Shown here in pieces: positions 18,964 through 27,949 of a stretch of DNA of 32,750 bases. Made by a program: the position numbers and the translations under genes. The stretch's first letter is position 1, and the number at the start of each line of letters is the position of its first letter. The stretch is from positions 1 through 32,750 of the forward strand of contig JAIOHU010000176.1 in assembly GCA_019912845.1 (NCBI GenBank), in the 5' to 3' direction. The notes under the pieces were generated by a model. That model was not told the DNA's origin, ran no database searches, and saw only the letters and a program-made list of their open reading frames with translations. The DNA comes from a bacterium (lineage in GTDB: Bacteria > Electryoneota > Electryoneia > Electryoneales > Electryoneaceae).

Positions 18964-19295
18964 AATTTTGGTATCTGATAAAGGGGATAATTTCGGGTAG
19001 ATGCGGTTCTGGTTTTAAGTTATTGGAGCGCAATCCTCCAGAATGGCAATAAACAGATGACACCATGCTCTGTCTCGGGTTTGAGTGATATATTCAATGG
19101 GATGGAGGAGGAATAACTACACAGTGACATATTCGTATGTTTCTAGTGGATTACCTTCCACTCTGGAGAGTAGCGACCCATTAAGCCCTACAGCAAAGTC
19201 ATCCCATCCAAAATTAACATTGCAGTCACAGGATAGCCGAATGAAGCTTTGGATCACCCACCGAAAAATGCGTGAGATAGATTTTCTGAAGCATG
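18964..19295. other. Intergenic region upstream of meaB
   Basis: 332 bp without a convincing gene. A 75-codon plus-strand frame (19085-19312) has no ribosome site and no recognisable sequence. A small dyad (TGGAG...CTCCA) lies near 19023-19041. Nothing else stands out. Confidence 0.5.
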
Positions 19296-21266
19296 CTATT
19301 TCTGCAGTATAATTTTCTGTTCATGTGACTCACCATTTGCCTCAAGACGGAGGAAGTAGACTCCTGAGGGTTGAGATTCAAATGGAATACTTACTCCTTT
19401 TGGAGTTAATAGTTGAGGGAGTGTTATTGGTGAAGCTACTTGCTGACCGATTATATTGTAGATCGAGTAAGTAAGAGGTAAGGTAGACACGTACTCAAAT
19501 GTTAAGGTAGAGTTGAATGGATTGGGGTAGAGTGAAACCAGGCTGAATTGCTGGGGAAATGGATTAGTCTGTTTTGGAGTTCCTGTGACCTGGTTTACGT
19601 ATATGCTGTTTGTCCTGTAATCATAAATGTCAATATCAGAATCGTTATCCCAGTCTGTCCATAGGATATCCTCGATTCTATTAAAATCTTCAATATCTAC
19701 AAATGGTTTAACTTTCTCGAATATATATTCCCCCGAAGGTAATATTCTAGTTAAATATACAGGTCCATAACTCAATATATCCAGCAAACCATCACCATCA
19801 CAATCGAGTATAAACTTACACCCGTCTTGTTCAAGGCAATCAAAAGTCCGAACGCTGTCCCATCCTGAGTCATTCCATTCATAAACAGCCGTTCCTCGTC
19901 CTGCGAGATATCCTACACCTTCAAATTTGCCGCCTGGAATAAACTGACCGTAGCTAAGCTCAATATTATCTTCAGAAGACAAATATATTAGCTCTTTGTA
20001 CCACAATCTGCGAAATTCGAATGAATAGATTCCTGCCATCGAATAATACCCCTGTACTTCGTAAAGTTCTCGCCCGAGTTCATCAATACCTACGAAATTC
20101 ATATAAACTGGGAATAGATCAGGAATCGTTCCAATATATTTTAATTTTGTGTAGCCGATTGAATCAGGACTGATTTTCCAGGTATAAATATGATTATAAT
20201 AATCATAATACTTAGAATCATATCTAGAATAGTTAATCGTGTAGGTCATGAAACTGTCTGGAAGTAAACCATTACTATGGTAAATTGCCGATAATCGACC
20301 TGGAAAAGTGAATGATCTTATGCGTTCAATTACATAACTATTTTCTTCATCTCTATACAAATTCCACTCACTGAATGTATTACTATCCCTCGCATAATAC
20401 TCTAACTTACTTCCAGAATCTGCAGGAATAGATGCAAAATATGCGATACTTTCAACATGATCAGCCCATATTACTTTGTGAACAATGGGATTGAAGGTCA
20501 GATCTGAAACACAATAAATGTCTGTCTCATAATGTTTGACCTGAGTACTGCGAAATCCGAAAGTCACCAGTATTTCACGTAGACCATCGTGTTCAAAATC
20601 AACCATTCCTATTCCCGAAGGATATTGTCCCGAGAAGTCCTCGTTGAATGGAAAATCAGGACACATTTTTCTTAACCAGCCTTCTCCTTCACGAAGTAGA
20701 ATATCTACCCCGTAGTGGGAGTTCGGACGCCGCACTAAAAGGATAATGTCAAATAAACCATCCTGATTTACATCTTCCAACAGTATTCTTTTAATCAGAT
20801 CAGGCGCTAAGTGTTCCAGGGAAAGTGTTAAACTGTCTATTGTTTCCCACTGAGCCTTTTCATCCAGCAAGTCAAAAGAGTAGGTGTGTATTTCTGGAAT
20901 ACTGTCAGTTAACAGTAGTGTTTGAAACAGATAGTTTTCTTTACCCCAGAAGTATTCATATTCAGTTTGAGGCTCTTCAATAATTGGGATTATCTCTCTT
21001 ATCCATTTGATGCCTTTGTCGTCCCTTGTAGCTCGCACCATGTGGAGTCCCCTGTTTTCAGGATAATACCTTTGGGGAAGAAGAAATCGAGGATTAGGCT
21101 CATTCAATATACGGACAACATATCTCGTCCCTGTAATAAATGAATCCTGTCTGCACACCTTCCACTGCGGGTGAACTTCTTCCCAACTCCAATCGATGGC
21201 TAAACATTCAGGCACGACTTCCAACAGTAATAATATTGAAAAACAAAGTGGAATTACTGATCTCAT
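19296..21266 (-). CDS. Secreted FG-GAP/VCBS-like protein with T9SS sorting domain
   Basis: 656 residues; the ATG at 21266 follows GGAGGGGGT. Signal peptide about 1-23 (LCFSILLLLEVVPECLA). The mature part has several Asp-rich loops of FG-GAP/VCBS type (DVNQDGLFDIILLVRR, VDFEHDGLREILVTFG, DCDGDGLLDILSYG, WDNDSDIDIYDYR) that usually bind calcium between propeller blades. The C-terminal 90 residues are a type-A sorting domain: LYPNPFNSTLTFEYV, then SIYNIIGQQVASP and SGVYFLRLEANGES. Function beyond cell-surface display is unknown. It stands alone, separated from the metal operon by a terminator and a palindromic repeat. Confidence 0.85.
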   Translation of the reverse strand: MRSVIPLCFSILLLLEVVPECLAIDWSWEEVHPQWKVCRQDSFITGTRYVVRILNEPNPRFLLPQRYYPENRGLHMVRATRDDKGIKWIREIIPIIEEPQTEYEYFWGKENYLFQTLLLTDSIPEIHTYSFDLLDEKAQWETIDSLTLSLEHLAPDLIKRILLEDVNQDGLFDIILLVRRPNSHYGVDILLREGEGWLRKMCPDFPFNEDFSGQYPSGIGMVDFEHDGLREILVTFGFRSTQVKHYETDIYCVSDLTFNPIVHKVIWADHVESIAYFASIPADSGSKLEYYARDSNTFSEWNLYRDEENSYVIERIRSFTFPGRLSAIYHSNGLLPDSFMTYTINYSRYDSKYYDYYNHIYTWKISPDSIGYTKLKYIGTIPDLFPVYMNFVGIDELGRELYEVQGYYSMAGIYSFEFRRLWYKELIYLSSEDNIELSYGQFIPGGKFEGVGYLAGRGTAVYEWNDSGWDSVRTFDCLEQDGCKFILDCDGDGLLDILSYGPVYLTRILPSGEYIFEKVKPFVDIEDFNRIEDILWTDWDNDSDIDIYDYRTNSIYVNQVTGTPKQTNPFPQQFSLVSLYPNPFNSTLTFEYVSTLPLTYSIYNIIGQQVASPITLPQLLTPKGVSIPFESQPSGVYFLRLEANGESHEQKIILQK

Positions 21267-21286
21267 ACCCCCTCCATGAGGACAAA

Positions 21287-21301
21287 GACATCAATTTGAT
21301 G
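21287..21301. promoter_or_regulatory. Short perfect dyad upstream of the secreted FG-GAP gene
   Basis: ACATCAA-T-TTGATGT, a 15-bp palindrome about 20 bp upstream of the start codon on the minus strand. It could be an operator, or chance in AT-rich DNA. Confidence 0.25.
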
Positions 21302-21408
21302 TACAATCAATCAAACCAGCAAACTCAAAAATTATTAAAAAGTACAACTCAATCACACTGTTCGCAAGTTTCATCCAATGAAATACAATCAGATTTGTAG
21401 TGAGAATG

Positions 21409-21580
21409 GGCTCTTCGCTATTTTGTGTGGGTAGAGAATTAGGAGTGTTAACATAGTCATTGCGAGGAACATAGTGACGCGGCAATCTAATGCTGACCTA
21501 AAGCTAGATTGCTTCACTGCGTTCGCAATGACGTCCATTCAGATTCCCAAGTTATTACCCATAAGAAACAGCGAGGAACC
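21409..21580. repeat. Nested palindromic MITE/REP-like element, copy 2
   Basis: Same architecture and orientation as 8809-8974, with an indel of several bases in the right outer arm. The inner palindrome spans 21456-21532. The base pair next to the loop differs between copies as a matched pair (A21489/T21505 here, C8889/G8905 in copy 1). Confidence 0.85.
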
Positions 21581-21623
21581 TGAGAATGTGGTTGAGATTC
21601 TTCTGAACGCGACATTTCTGAGT

Positions 21624-21655
21624 AAAAAAATGTCCTCCCAAGATTTTGAGAGGAC
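21624..21655 (-). terminator. Rho-independent terminator after the metal operon
   Basis: Minus-strand stem GTCCTC / GAGGAC around a 12-nt loop, followed by ATTTTTTT. It lies about 22 bp after the stop of the YHS-like gene. Confidence 0.75.
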
Positions 21656-21677
21656 GTCACAGTATACTGCTTATTGA

Positions 21678-22169
21678 CTATTCTGAAGTTTTTACGTGTT
21701 CCTGCTCATACTGCTGCTTAGTGTTTTCTGAAGTAAAAAAGTAACGTACGTGCCCCATTGACAGGAATATGGTAGAAGCGTTTAGTGCTGCGATTTCGCC
21801 ATTGACAGGGTCTTTGAAGGTTGCGCCGTCGTGTGTTCGGCTGTAGAGGTTGCCCGGAACGAAGAAATGATCGCCGAGGTAAACCGATGCACCTGCACGC
21901 AGTTTCGCCTGTTCAGCAGGATGGCAGAGAAAATACTTTTTACCCTCAACCACTGTGGAGGCTTTTGCTTCTTCGAGTGTATGGTGCATGTCGCAAACCG
22001 GACAGGTGAAGTGCTTTGCGTCATCTTCCAGAGTCATCCAGGTATTTCCCTCTTCGACTTCCTGCTTACCTATTGGCAAGGCAACTTTTTCGGATGCAAA
22101 TGCAGTTTCAAGCTGAACTCCAAACAGGGACAAGATTACAAGCAGAATGATAATATATTTCGTCTTCAT
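21678..22169 (-). CDS. Exported YHS/TRASH-like metal-binding protein
   Basis: 163 residues; the ATG at 22169 follows AAGGAA. Signal peptide about 1-26 (IIILLVILSLFGVQLETAFA). The segment FTCPVCDMHHTLEEA...GKKYFLCHP (Cys56, Cys59, Cys82) matches the three-Cys pattern of YHS/TRASH or NosL-type metal sites. A second copy-like segment, DPVNGEIAALNASTIFLSMGHVRYFF, keeps the YHS fold pattern but has no cysteines. It starts 12 bp after the TonB-receptor gene, so it is in that operon. I infer a periplasmic metal (possibly copper) carrier working with the receptor; the metal is not determined by sequence. Confidence 0.7.
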   Translation of the reverse strand: MKTKYIIILLVILSLFGVQLETAFASEKVALPIGKQEVEEGNTWMTLEDDAKHFTCPVCDMHHTLEEAKASTVVEGKKYFLCHPAEQAKLRAGASVYLGDHFFVPGNLYSRTHDGATFKDPVNGEIAALNASTIFLSMGHVRYFFTSENTKQQYEQEHVKTSE

Positions 22170-22181
22170 GATAATTTTTCC

Positions 22182-24419
22182 TTAGTTATTACTGCCAAAA
22201 TCAGCAGATATGGTTACTAAAACTGTCCTGCCAAGTTGCGGCCCATAGATCATCGCAGCGTCAACACGTTTCCCACTCACTTCATCCGCAACCAGCACAG
22301 GATCGGGTTGAACATAATCGGTGAGATTCTCGAGTTGCAGACGGACAGTATAACGTCCCAGTGATTTCGCCACTCCCGCATCCACCGTCACAAATGTCGG
22401 CGACTGATCTCGGTCACGATCCTCCGGCAATTCCTGCGGTCCAAACAGGTTAAATTGAACATCTGATCGCCAGCCTGATAACTGCCATTCGCGCTGCACC
22501 TGAAAACCGGCTGTGTATAGAGATCGCAGCTCCTCACGTCGCCATTCAGATGATTCTTCATACTGAACGTCGGTGAAAGCGACATTTGTTCGAAAATTCC
22601 ATCCCGGATTGAATGCGTAGCTAGCCTGGAATTCCCCACCACGTGTGAAAGCATCTGTTGCATTTTTATAGTAGACTGCCCCGGAATGCGAATCAGCAAA
22701 CCCAAGAATGACCTTGTTCTCGAATCGTGTGTAAAAACCGGTGATATCAAACGAGAAGGCACGCTCCAGGTTCGCTGCCTGATACTGTGTTGTGAATGAT
22801 CCACCAAGCGATTTCTCAGCTTTGAGTTGACCGGGAATGATTACGTTGTCAAAACCTGCGTGAGCTGCTTTATCCAGGCTGAAGAGTGTAACAGTTCTAT
22901 ATCCGGTTCCAGAGGAAGCGATGAAAGTCCAGCGATCCGTCGGCGAATAAAGGAGTGAGGCACGGGGTATCAACACATACCCATCCTCCTCATAATACTC
23001 GTTGAGCAGGCTGGCTCGCATGTTCACAAACACCGAGGGTTTCCACTCCTGCTGAACCAGCAAGCCGGGAATCTGATCTACACGGTCGGTTGGCGAACCA
23101 AGTGACAAATTATCCTGGTAGTCTTCATACCGATATTGCCCACGTATTAATGAGCTGTGTTCGCCTGACCAGTCGCGTTCAAATGAAAAACGTGCAATTC
23201 CGATTAACTGTTTTGCATCATACTCCGTGCTGCCATAATAGGAGTCTTGCTCATGGACAGCATACGCGGCATCGGTTGAAAACCTCCCAAGTCTTGTTTC
23301 GGGGAAGACATAACGTCCACCCGCATCAAAACGTTTCGTATTGATATCCCTGCCATACACCAACGCACTGCCTCGATCATCCTCAGTCCAGTGGGTCTCG
23401 CCCGCAAAACGATTTTCTGTATAGGCACGTACTCTTCCTGACAGCATACCACCAGAAAACGGACGAGTTTGTGTCGCGCTGAGGTTAAAACGTTGGTATG
23501 ATGGGGTATCAGTTAAACCGTCGTGGTTTCTATCCAGCTTATCAGGTTCAGAAGCATACGATCCAGACAAGCGTAAGGGTGAACCACCACCGTCAACATT
23601 GATCTCACCGCTCAGACGATGCCGTCCTGTTTCACCAGCCATCAGTGAGACAGATCCGTTTGGCAGAATTTTAAGGTCACTGTTTGTGGTAGTCGTGACC
23701 AGGTTAACCGCCCCACCCATCGCAGCAGACCCACCATCCCCACGGCTGCCTCCTTTGCTGATCTCAACCTGGGACAAATCCGATACAGAGATGCCATCAA
23801 GACCATACATCGCCCCAAGTCCGGAAAGCACCGGCAAACCATCCACTGTGATCTCAGTGTATGATGGATCAAGCCCCTGCATTCCGATACCCGCAGCTCC
23901 ACATAACGCACAGGGTTTTGTGTCCAGTCCGCTTCCACTGGCTAGTGCACTTAAAAGACCGCCATCACTGCTTCGCGTCTCGAGATCGGTGGAAGTTAAA
24001 ACTTCCATTCGCTCAGCGCCATCATTGCCAACACTGCTTTTTTCGCTTTCAATCTCGAAAGTCAGCTCCTGCAAAGCAATGGCATCGAAGGGTAAAACGA
24101 TCTGAACCGTAGCTTCAGGGCTTTGGGACAAATCCAAATTGGTTTCAATTGTCTTGAAGCCCAGCATAGAGGCACGGAGAACAACCTGCTTTTCAGGCAA
24201 ATCCGAGATCACAAAATTGCCATCCATATCGGATGAGGCACCTCGCTTCATACCAACCACAACAATATTAACCCCACCAAGGCTGTAGCCATCCTCATCT
24301 AGAACGACCCCCTTTACCGTAGCAGAAATACTTTTTTCAGGGAGAAGGAGAATAGCCACAGCACTCATTATCAACAGCAAATTGCCTGCTCTGATGCTAA
24401 GTCTTCTATTTCTAAACAT
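22182..24419 (-). CDS. TonB-dependent outer-membrane receptor, probable metal uptake
   Basis: 745 residues; ATG at 24419 with GAGG 6 nt upstream. Signal peptide about 1-33; CarboxypepD_reg-like domain about 34-110 (VKGVVLDEDGYSLGGVNIVV); plug about 130-245; then a beta-barrel ending in an aromatic-poor GRTVLVTISADFG strand. The plug reads KPCALCGAAGIGMQGLDP (Cys170, Cys173, Met180), then ITVDGLPVLSG. A CxxC at this plug position is seen in a subset of TonB receptors, and thiol/thioether ligands would suit copper or another soft metal. The flanking Cys-rich and YHS-like exported proteins support metal transport over vitamin or siderophore uptake, though the substrate is inferred. Confidence 0.88.
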   Translation of the reverse strand: MFRNRRLSIRAGNLLLIMSAVAILLLPEKSISATVKGVVLDEDGYSLGGVNIVVVGMKRGASSDMDGNFVISDLPEKQVVLRASMLGFKTIETNLDLSQSPEATVQIVLPFDAIALQELTFEIESEKSSVGNDGAERMEVLTSTDLETRSSDGGLLSALASGSGLDTKPCALCGAAGIGMQGLDPSYTEITVDGLPVLSGLGAMYGLDGISVSDLSQVEISKGGSRGDGGSAAMGGAVNLVTTTTNSDLKILPNGSVSLMAGETGRHRLSGEINVDGGGSPLRLSGSYASEPDKLDRNHDGLTDTPSYQRFNLSATQTRPFSGGMLSGRVRAYTENRFAGETHWTEDDRGSALVYGRDINTKRFDAGGRYVFPETRLGRFSTDAAYAVHEQDSYYGSTEYDAKQLIGIARFSFERDWSGEHSSLIRGQYRYEDYQDNLSLGSPTDRVDQIPGLLVQQEWKPSVFVNMRASLLNEYYEEDGYVLIPRASLLYSPTDRWTFIASSGTGYRTVTLFSLDKAAHAGFDNVIIPGQLKAEKSLGGSFTTQYQAANLERAFSFDITGFYTRFENKVILGFADSHSGAVYYKNATDAFTRGGEFQASYAFNPGWNFRTNVAFTDVQYEESSEWRREELRSLYTAGFQVQREWQLSGWRSDVQFNLFGPQELPEDRDRDQSPTFVTVDAGVAKSLGRYTVRLQLENLTDYVQPDPVLVADEVSGKRVDAAMIYGPQLGRTVLVTISADFGSNN

Positions 24420-24564
24420 TTATAACCTCAATAGGTCGTAAATTCTACAAGATTGAGCCAAATGCTACTTCACTGAAGCACACTAAAATGTTTGCTTGCA
24501 AAAATCGATAGTTCGATCTATTGCTGCACTTGTGCTCGTTTGGCTTGTTGTTACACTAATTGAA

Positions 24565-25047
24565 TTACGACAATGAGGTAATGGGGGGACGGTATGGGGT
24601 GTCCGTGTGATCCGACAGCGTAAATCTGAATTGGACTGGTGCAAGTAAATCAACACTTGGGGCTAAGCTGGATTGCGAATCGTCTACTATCAGTCCCGAA
24701 GAAGCGGTTATATTTTGAGCACAAGGGCACTCATTGCACTCGCAAGGTTGGTTACCCGTTGATTGGCAACAACTCTCCCTTGACGATTCAATGCAGGTAA
24801 CTGATTGAGTATTTTCTGTGTCCTTTTGCTGAGGATTTTCACCAGTTTCTGCTGGGCAGCATTGTTTTGCATCAGGTATTGAGCAACATCCCTCATCTGC
24901 GCAACCGGAAGATTGATCATTTGAGAGAGTATTCATTTTCGATAGATTTATATCTGTGGAGGCTTCAGAGACAGACATGAGGGCAGGCTGTGTGATCATA
25001 ATGACCACCAGTGCTAATACCACGATCTGTTTTACCTTTAAAGCCAT
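24565..25047 (-). CDS. Cys-rich exported protein of the metal operon
   Basis: 160 residues from the ATG at 25047. Signal peptide about 1-29 (IVVLALVVIMITQPALMSVS). Twelve cysteines fall in two clusters, 'GCADEGCC...QCCP' and 'SCCQ...PCECNECPC', then a Cys-free tail VQFRFTLSDHTDTPYRPPI. The Cys-pair spacing suggests soft-metal binding. Similar short Cys-rich exported proteins ending in a Pro-Pro motif sit beside TonB receptors in Bacteroidota, but I cannot name the family firmly. It is 145 bp upstream of the receptor gene and probably the first gene of the unit; a promoter with an overlapping dyad lies just upstream. Confidence 0.65.
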   Translation of the reverse strand: MALKVKQIVVLALVVIMITQPALMSVSEASTDINLSKMNTLSNDQSSGCADEGCCSIPDAKQCCPAETGENPQQKDTENTQSVTCIESSRESCCQSTGNQPCECNECPCAQNITASSGLIVDDSQSSLAPSVDLLAPVQFRFTLSDHTDTPYRPPITSLS

Positions 25048-25070
25048 TTGAAATACCTACTCGAATCTTT

Positions 25071-25109
25071 ATTCAATACTTGAATACCTTCAAATCCAAA
25101 ATACAACAA
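25071..25109 (-). promoter_or_regulatory. Candidate promoter with overlapping ArsR/SmtB-like dyads
   Basis: On the minus strand, TTGTTG (25109-25104) and TATTCA (25086-25081) are separated by 17 bp. Two overlapping dyads cover the -10 and the start region: TTGAA-GGTA-TTCAA and ATTCAA-GTA-TTGAAT. Dyads with TGAA/TTCA arms over a promoter resemble ArsR/SmtB metalloregulator operators. It lies about 24 bp upstream of the Cys-rich gene. No regulator gene is in the window. Confidence 0.35.
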
Positions 25110-25183
25110 TTAAACCGAATAATCAAAATAAGGTTCCCCAAAAACATCACTTCGCCACTGCCTTGCAGAACGATTCGCTGATC

Positions 25184-26509
25184 CTATTTGGAAGCTGACC
25201 TTATCAACAAAAATCCAGCGATACCATTTAGTGCTGAAGCGGTCAGAATTGCAAGTTTCGCAACCTCGTTTAATTGCCCCTCAAATGCCAGTCCATTGAT
25301 GAACAGACTCATCGTAAAGCCTACTCCGCCAAGCACTGCTGCGCCATAAATATGACGCCAACTCACTCCCTCGGGCAAAGATGCGATATTCAGCTTTTTT
25401 GCCAACCACGCGAAAGAGAGGACACCCAGTTGTTTACCCACAATCAATCCAATAACAATACCAAGTCCCACTGGAGTAAACAGACTGCCAAAACCTATGC
25501 CTGAAAGGTTGACGCCTGCATTTGCCAAGGCAAAAATCGGCATCACAGCAAAACCTACCCAGGGATGGAGGGCATGCTCAAGCCGGAGAAGTGGAGTTTG
25601 AGCGTGATTTGTTATCACTTCCAGACGATGGAGTATGGTTTCACGTTCCTCATCCTCAAACTGATCATCTTTGGAGAGGGAATACTTTTTTGAAAGTGCG
25701 GACATTTCAGTTGAAAGTTTTTTATCGGAGATCAGCTTTCGGTGTGGTATAACTGCCGCTAGTAACACACCAGCTATTGTCGCGTGGATTCCACTTTTAA
25801 GGAAAAGGTACCAGATCACTATCCCAAGTAGTAGATAAGGCAGGAGCGAACGGTTCCCCAGTTTGCTGATCAGTCCAAGGAAAATGAGAAGTCCAGCTGC
25901 CCAGAGCAGATAACCAACCGACAGCTTACTTGTGTAGAAAAAAGCAATTACGAGAACCGCACCGAGATCATCAATGATTGCAAAAGCGGTTAAGAATACT
26001 TTCAATGCAAGAGGGACTCTGGGTCCTGCCAGTGCCAATATCCCCAGGGCAAATGCGATGTCTGTTGCCATAGGAATTCCCCAACCCGCGGCACCATCAC
26101 CACTCAAGTTAAATATAGCATACAACCCAGCAGGTAAGATCATTCCACCCAATGCAGCGGCTATGGGCAATGCAGCTTTTTTGGGATTTGACAATTCACC
26201 TGTAAGCAGCTCACGTTTTATTTCAAGACCAACCAGGAGGAAAAAAATCGCCATCAAGCCATCATTGATCCATAAAATCAGAGGTTTGTTCAAGCCAAAA
26301 TTACCATATCCAACCTCCATTTTGGTCTGGAAAATGGATTGGTAGGATGCTCCCCACGGACTGTTCGCCCAGAGTAATGCAACTGTAGCTGCCGCAAGTA
26401 GCAATATTCCACCTGATGCTTCCATACGGATGAAATCCTGGACAGGTTTCATGAGCAGTGAAATGGTTTTATTTTCATCGCTTGAATTATTACGGCTTGT
26501 AGAATTCAT
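25184..26509 (-). CDS. nhaA: NhaA Na+/H+ antiporter
   Basis: 441 residues with about 11-12 hydrophobic segments. Hallmarks: RMEASGGILLLAA, LWINDGLMAIFFLLVGLEIKRE, GWGIPMATDIAFALGILAL (Asp150, matching E. coli Asp133) and TAFAIIDDLGAVLVIA (Asp180-Asp181, matching Asp163-Asp164, the ion-binding pair). Slightly longer than the E. coli protein, with an N-terminal extension and a charged central loop. It exports Na+ (or Li+) in exchange for protons at the inner membrane. ATG at 26509 with AGGA upstream. It is about 135 bp upstream of the metal operon and has its own 233-bp upstream region. Confidence 0.96.
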   Translation of the reverse strand: MNSTSRNNSSDENKTISLLMKPVQDFIRMEASGGILLLAAATVALLWANSPWGASYQSIFQTKMEVGYGNFGLNKPLILWINDGLMAIFFLLVGLEIKRELLTGELSNPKKAALPIAAALGGMILPAGLYAIFNLSGDGAAGWGIPMATDIAFALGILALAGPRVPLALKVFLTAFAIIDDLGAVLVIAFFYTSKLSVGYLLWAAGLLIFLGLISKLGNRSLLPYLLLGIVIWYLFLKSGIHATIAGVLLAAVIPHRKLISDKKLSTEMSALSKKYSLSKDDQFEDEERETILHRLEVITNHAQTPLLRLEHALHPWVGFAVMPIFALANAGVNLSGIGFGSLFTPVGLGIVIGLIVGKQLGVLSFAWLAKKLNIASLPEGVSWRHIYGAAVLGGVGFTMSLFINGLAFEGQLNEVAKLAILTASALNGIAGFLLIRSASK

Positions 26510-26742
26510 TCTTACTGTTCCTGCAATGTTGTCTTATTCAAATTTTTCATCAATATATGTTGTCTGTATGCAACAGGATGTTCACTATCTTACATTAATT
26601 TCCCTGGAAAGTTTCGTTTATTATTTGTGAATTGTCTCTACCTGAACTTGTTGCCTGGAATGAAAAAGGGTTCTGTTTGAATGCTCTTTAGTCTCAGATC
26701 GTTTACCAGCTACTATTTTCGGCGATATCCGTAGAAGACGCC

Positions 26743-27465
26743 TTAAGCTAAAGGTGCAAATGAATGAAGTGTTTCCATTAGAGACTTTAGAAGCACACTC
26801 TGAAGGCTTTTCCACTCTTTCTGGTCGCCATGTGGGAATTTCTGGTTCACTTCCAGTTCCATGCTGATATAACGGTCGACCGGATACTCCTTTCGAAGGT
26901 ATGTTACATGCGAGTCGGCAACTCCAAGATAGGGATAGTTCATTCTGATTTTCAGCTCTGGATTGCTGATTAATAGCATATTGCGCCAGTGCGAACAAAA
27001 ATCCTTATCTGGTTTACGTTTTGGGTCATATAACAGACCGATATCAGCATTCCTGACCCGACCATCCAATTCTGGAGTGAAAGTATGGATGGATAGATGA
27101 ACCACTCGTTGTTTTTGATCGAGGAGGGTATCGATCTGATTACGAACTTTTGCGCGAAAAGGGATGTAATATTTCAATAGAATCTGGTTTTTTATCGGTT
27201 GCGGAAGAGTTTTACTCCAGTTTGAAAACAGGTTGGGATGGTGTGTGGAGCGATTCGCTTCAATCAGTAGACGAGATACTCTGGTGTGAAAGAGCGGTAC
27301 ATTCAATCCACTGGCGAGTGTTGTCGCCAGTTTAAAAGCACCTGGGTCATAGCCGCGATGTGTTTGCAATATCTCACCCGAACCTTTGAACAAATCCAGG
27401 AATTCTGAGGGTATCCTGTTCCTGGCGTGTTCGCACGACAGCACGAGACCAAAATCAGTGTGCAT
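26743..27465 (-). CDS. N-formylglutamate amidohydrolase-like enzyme
   Basis: 240 residues. Family motifs: LVLSCEHARNRIP near the N-terminus, THRGYDPGAFKLA, SRLLIEANRS, VHLSIHTFTPELDG, ADIGLLYDP and ISMELEVNQ, covering the metal-binding and catalytic Glu/His positions of the N-formylglutamate amidohydrolase (COG3741/3931) superfamily. In histidine breakdown these remove formate from N-formylglutamate, but no hut genes are present here. Instead it is the last gene of a four-gene unit with ATP-grasp and GCS2 amide ligases, so it more likely cleaves an amide made by those enzymes. Its ATG overlaps the preceding frame by 11 nt (translational coupling). Ends with TAA. Confidence 0.85.
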   Translation of the reverse strand: MHTDFGLVLSCEHARNRIPSEFLDLFKGSGEILQTHRGYDPGAFKLATTLASGLNVPLFHTRVSRLLIEANRSTHHPNLFSNWSKTLPQPIKNQILLKYYIPFRAKVRNQIDTLLDQKQRVVHLSIHTFTPELDGRVRNADIGLLYDPKRKPDKDFCSHWRNMLLISNPELKIRMNYPYLGVADSHVTYLRKEYPVDRYISMELEVNQKFPHGDQKEWKSLQSVLLKSLMETLHSFAPLA

Positions 27466-27895
27466 GGAAAATTTTACCCGTTGCCAGGCAGTCGGCTAAA
27501 CAACCGTAAACTTCGAGCAGTTTCTCACGTCTGAAATCACCTGCGATTCTTGAGAGGATTCTTTCGGAGAGCGTTCCCTCCTGAAGAATAACTTCAATGC
27601 CCGACTTGAAACCTGGATTCAAGTTTTCTGAGACCAGTCCATAGTGGTGTTCCCAGATTTCACCGATAGTCTGTTTCCCTGACAGTCCTAAAGCTCGCAG
27701 ATACTCTTCCGAGTCGATTTTTACAGCGCGTCCATGCACAATCGAATCAAGCAACACCGACTTCAAATAGGAGACATCAATCGAATTCAGCTCCTCAATG
27801 CTGACAAAAGTCTCGTTGTAGAGCTTTTTGATTAACTCTGAGGTCAGAGCTGCGATTGACAGGTCCATCAGGGGAGTTTCTTGTATATCCAGCAC
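27455..27895 (-). pseudogene. C-terminal part of the TGA-split GCS2-type ligase
   Basis: The 146-codon frame has no ribosome site, and its first codon is an internal GTG. Upstream codons continue in the same frame through LNSRGAIARFERGALEIRV to the TGA at 27950-27952, so it is the direct continuation of the preceding ligase, not a separate gene. The 'RGAIARF.RGALEIRVLDIQE' stretch is a conserved core of this GCS2 subgroup, followed by a mostly helical C-terminal region. Joined with the N-terminal part it gives about 414 residues, the expected length. It overlaps the amidohydrolase start by 11 nt. If the TGA is not read through, this half would not be made. Confidence 0.75.
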
Positions 27896-27949
27896 CCGAA
27901 TTTCAAGCGCACCTCGTTCAAATCGTGCAATTGCCCCACGTGAATTCAG

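Noticed and set aside
19085-19312. 75-codon plus-strand frame in the meaB upstream gap
   Set aside because: No ribosome site, no recognisable sequence, and it overlaps the end of the FG-GAP gene.
26621-26998. 125-codon minus-strand frame
   Set aside because: Overlaps the N-formylglutamate-amidohydrolase-like gene in another frame and resembles nothing; a shadow.
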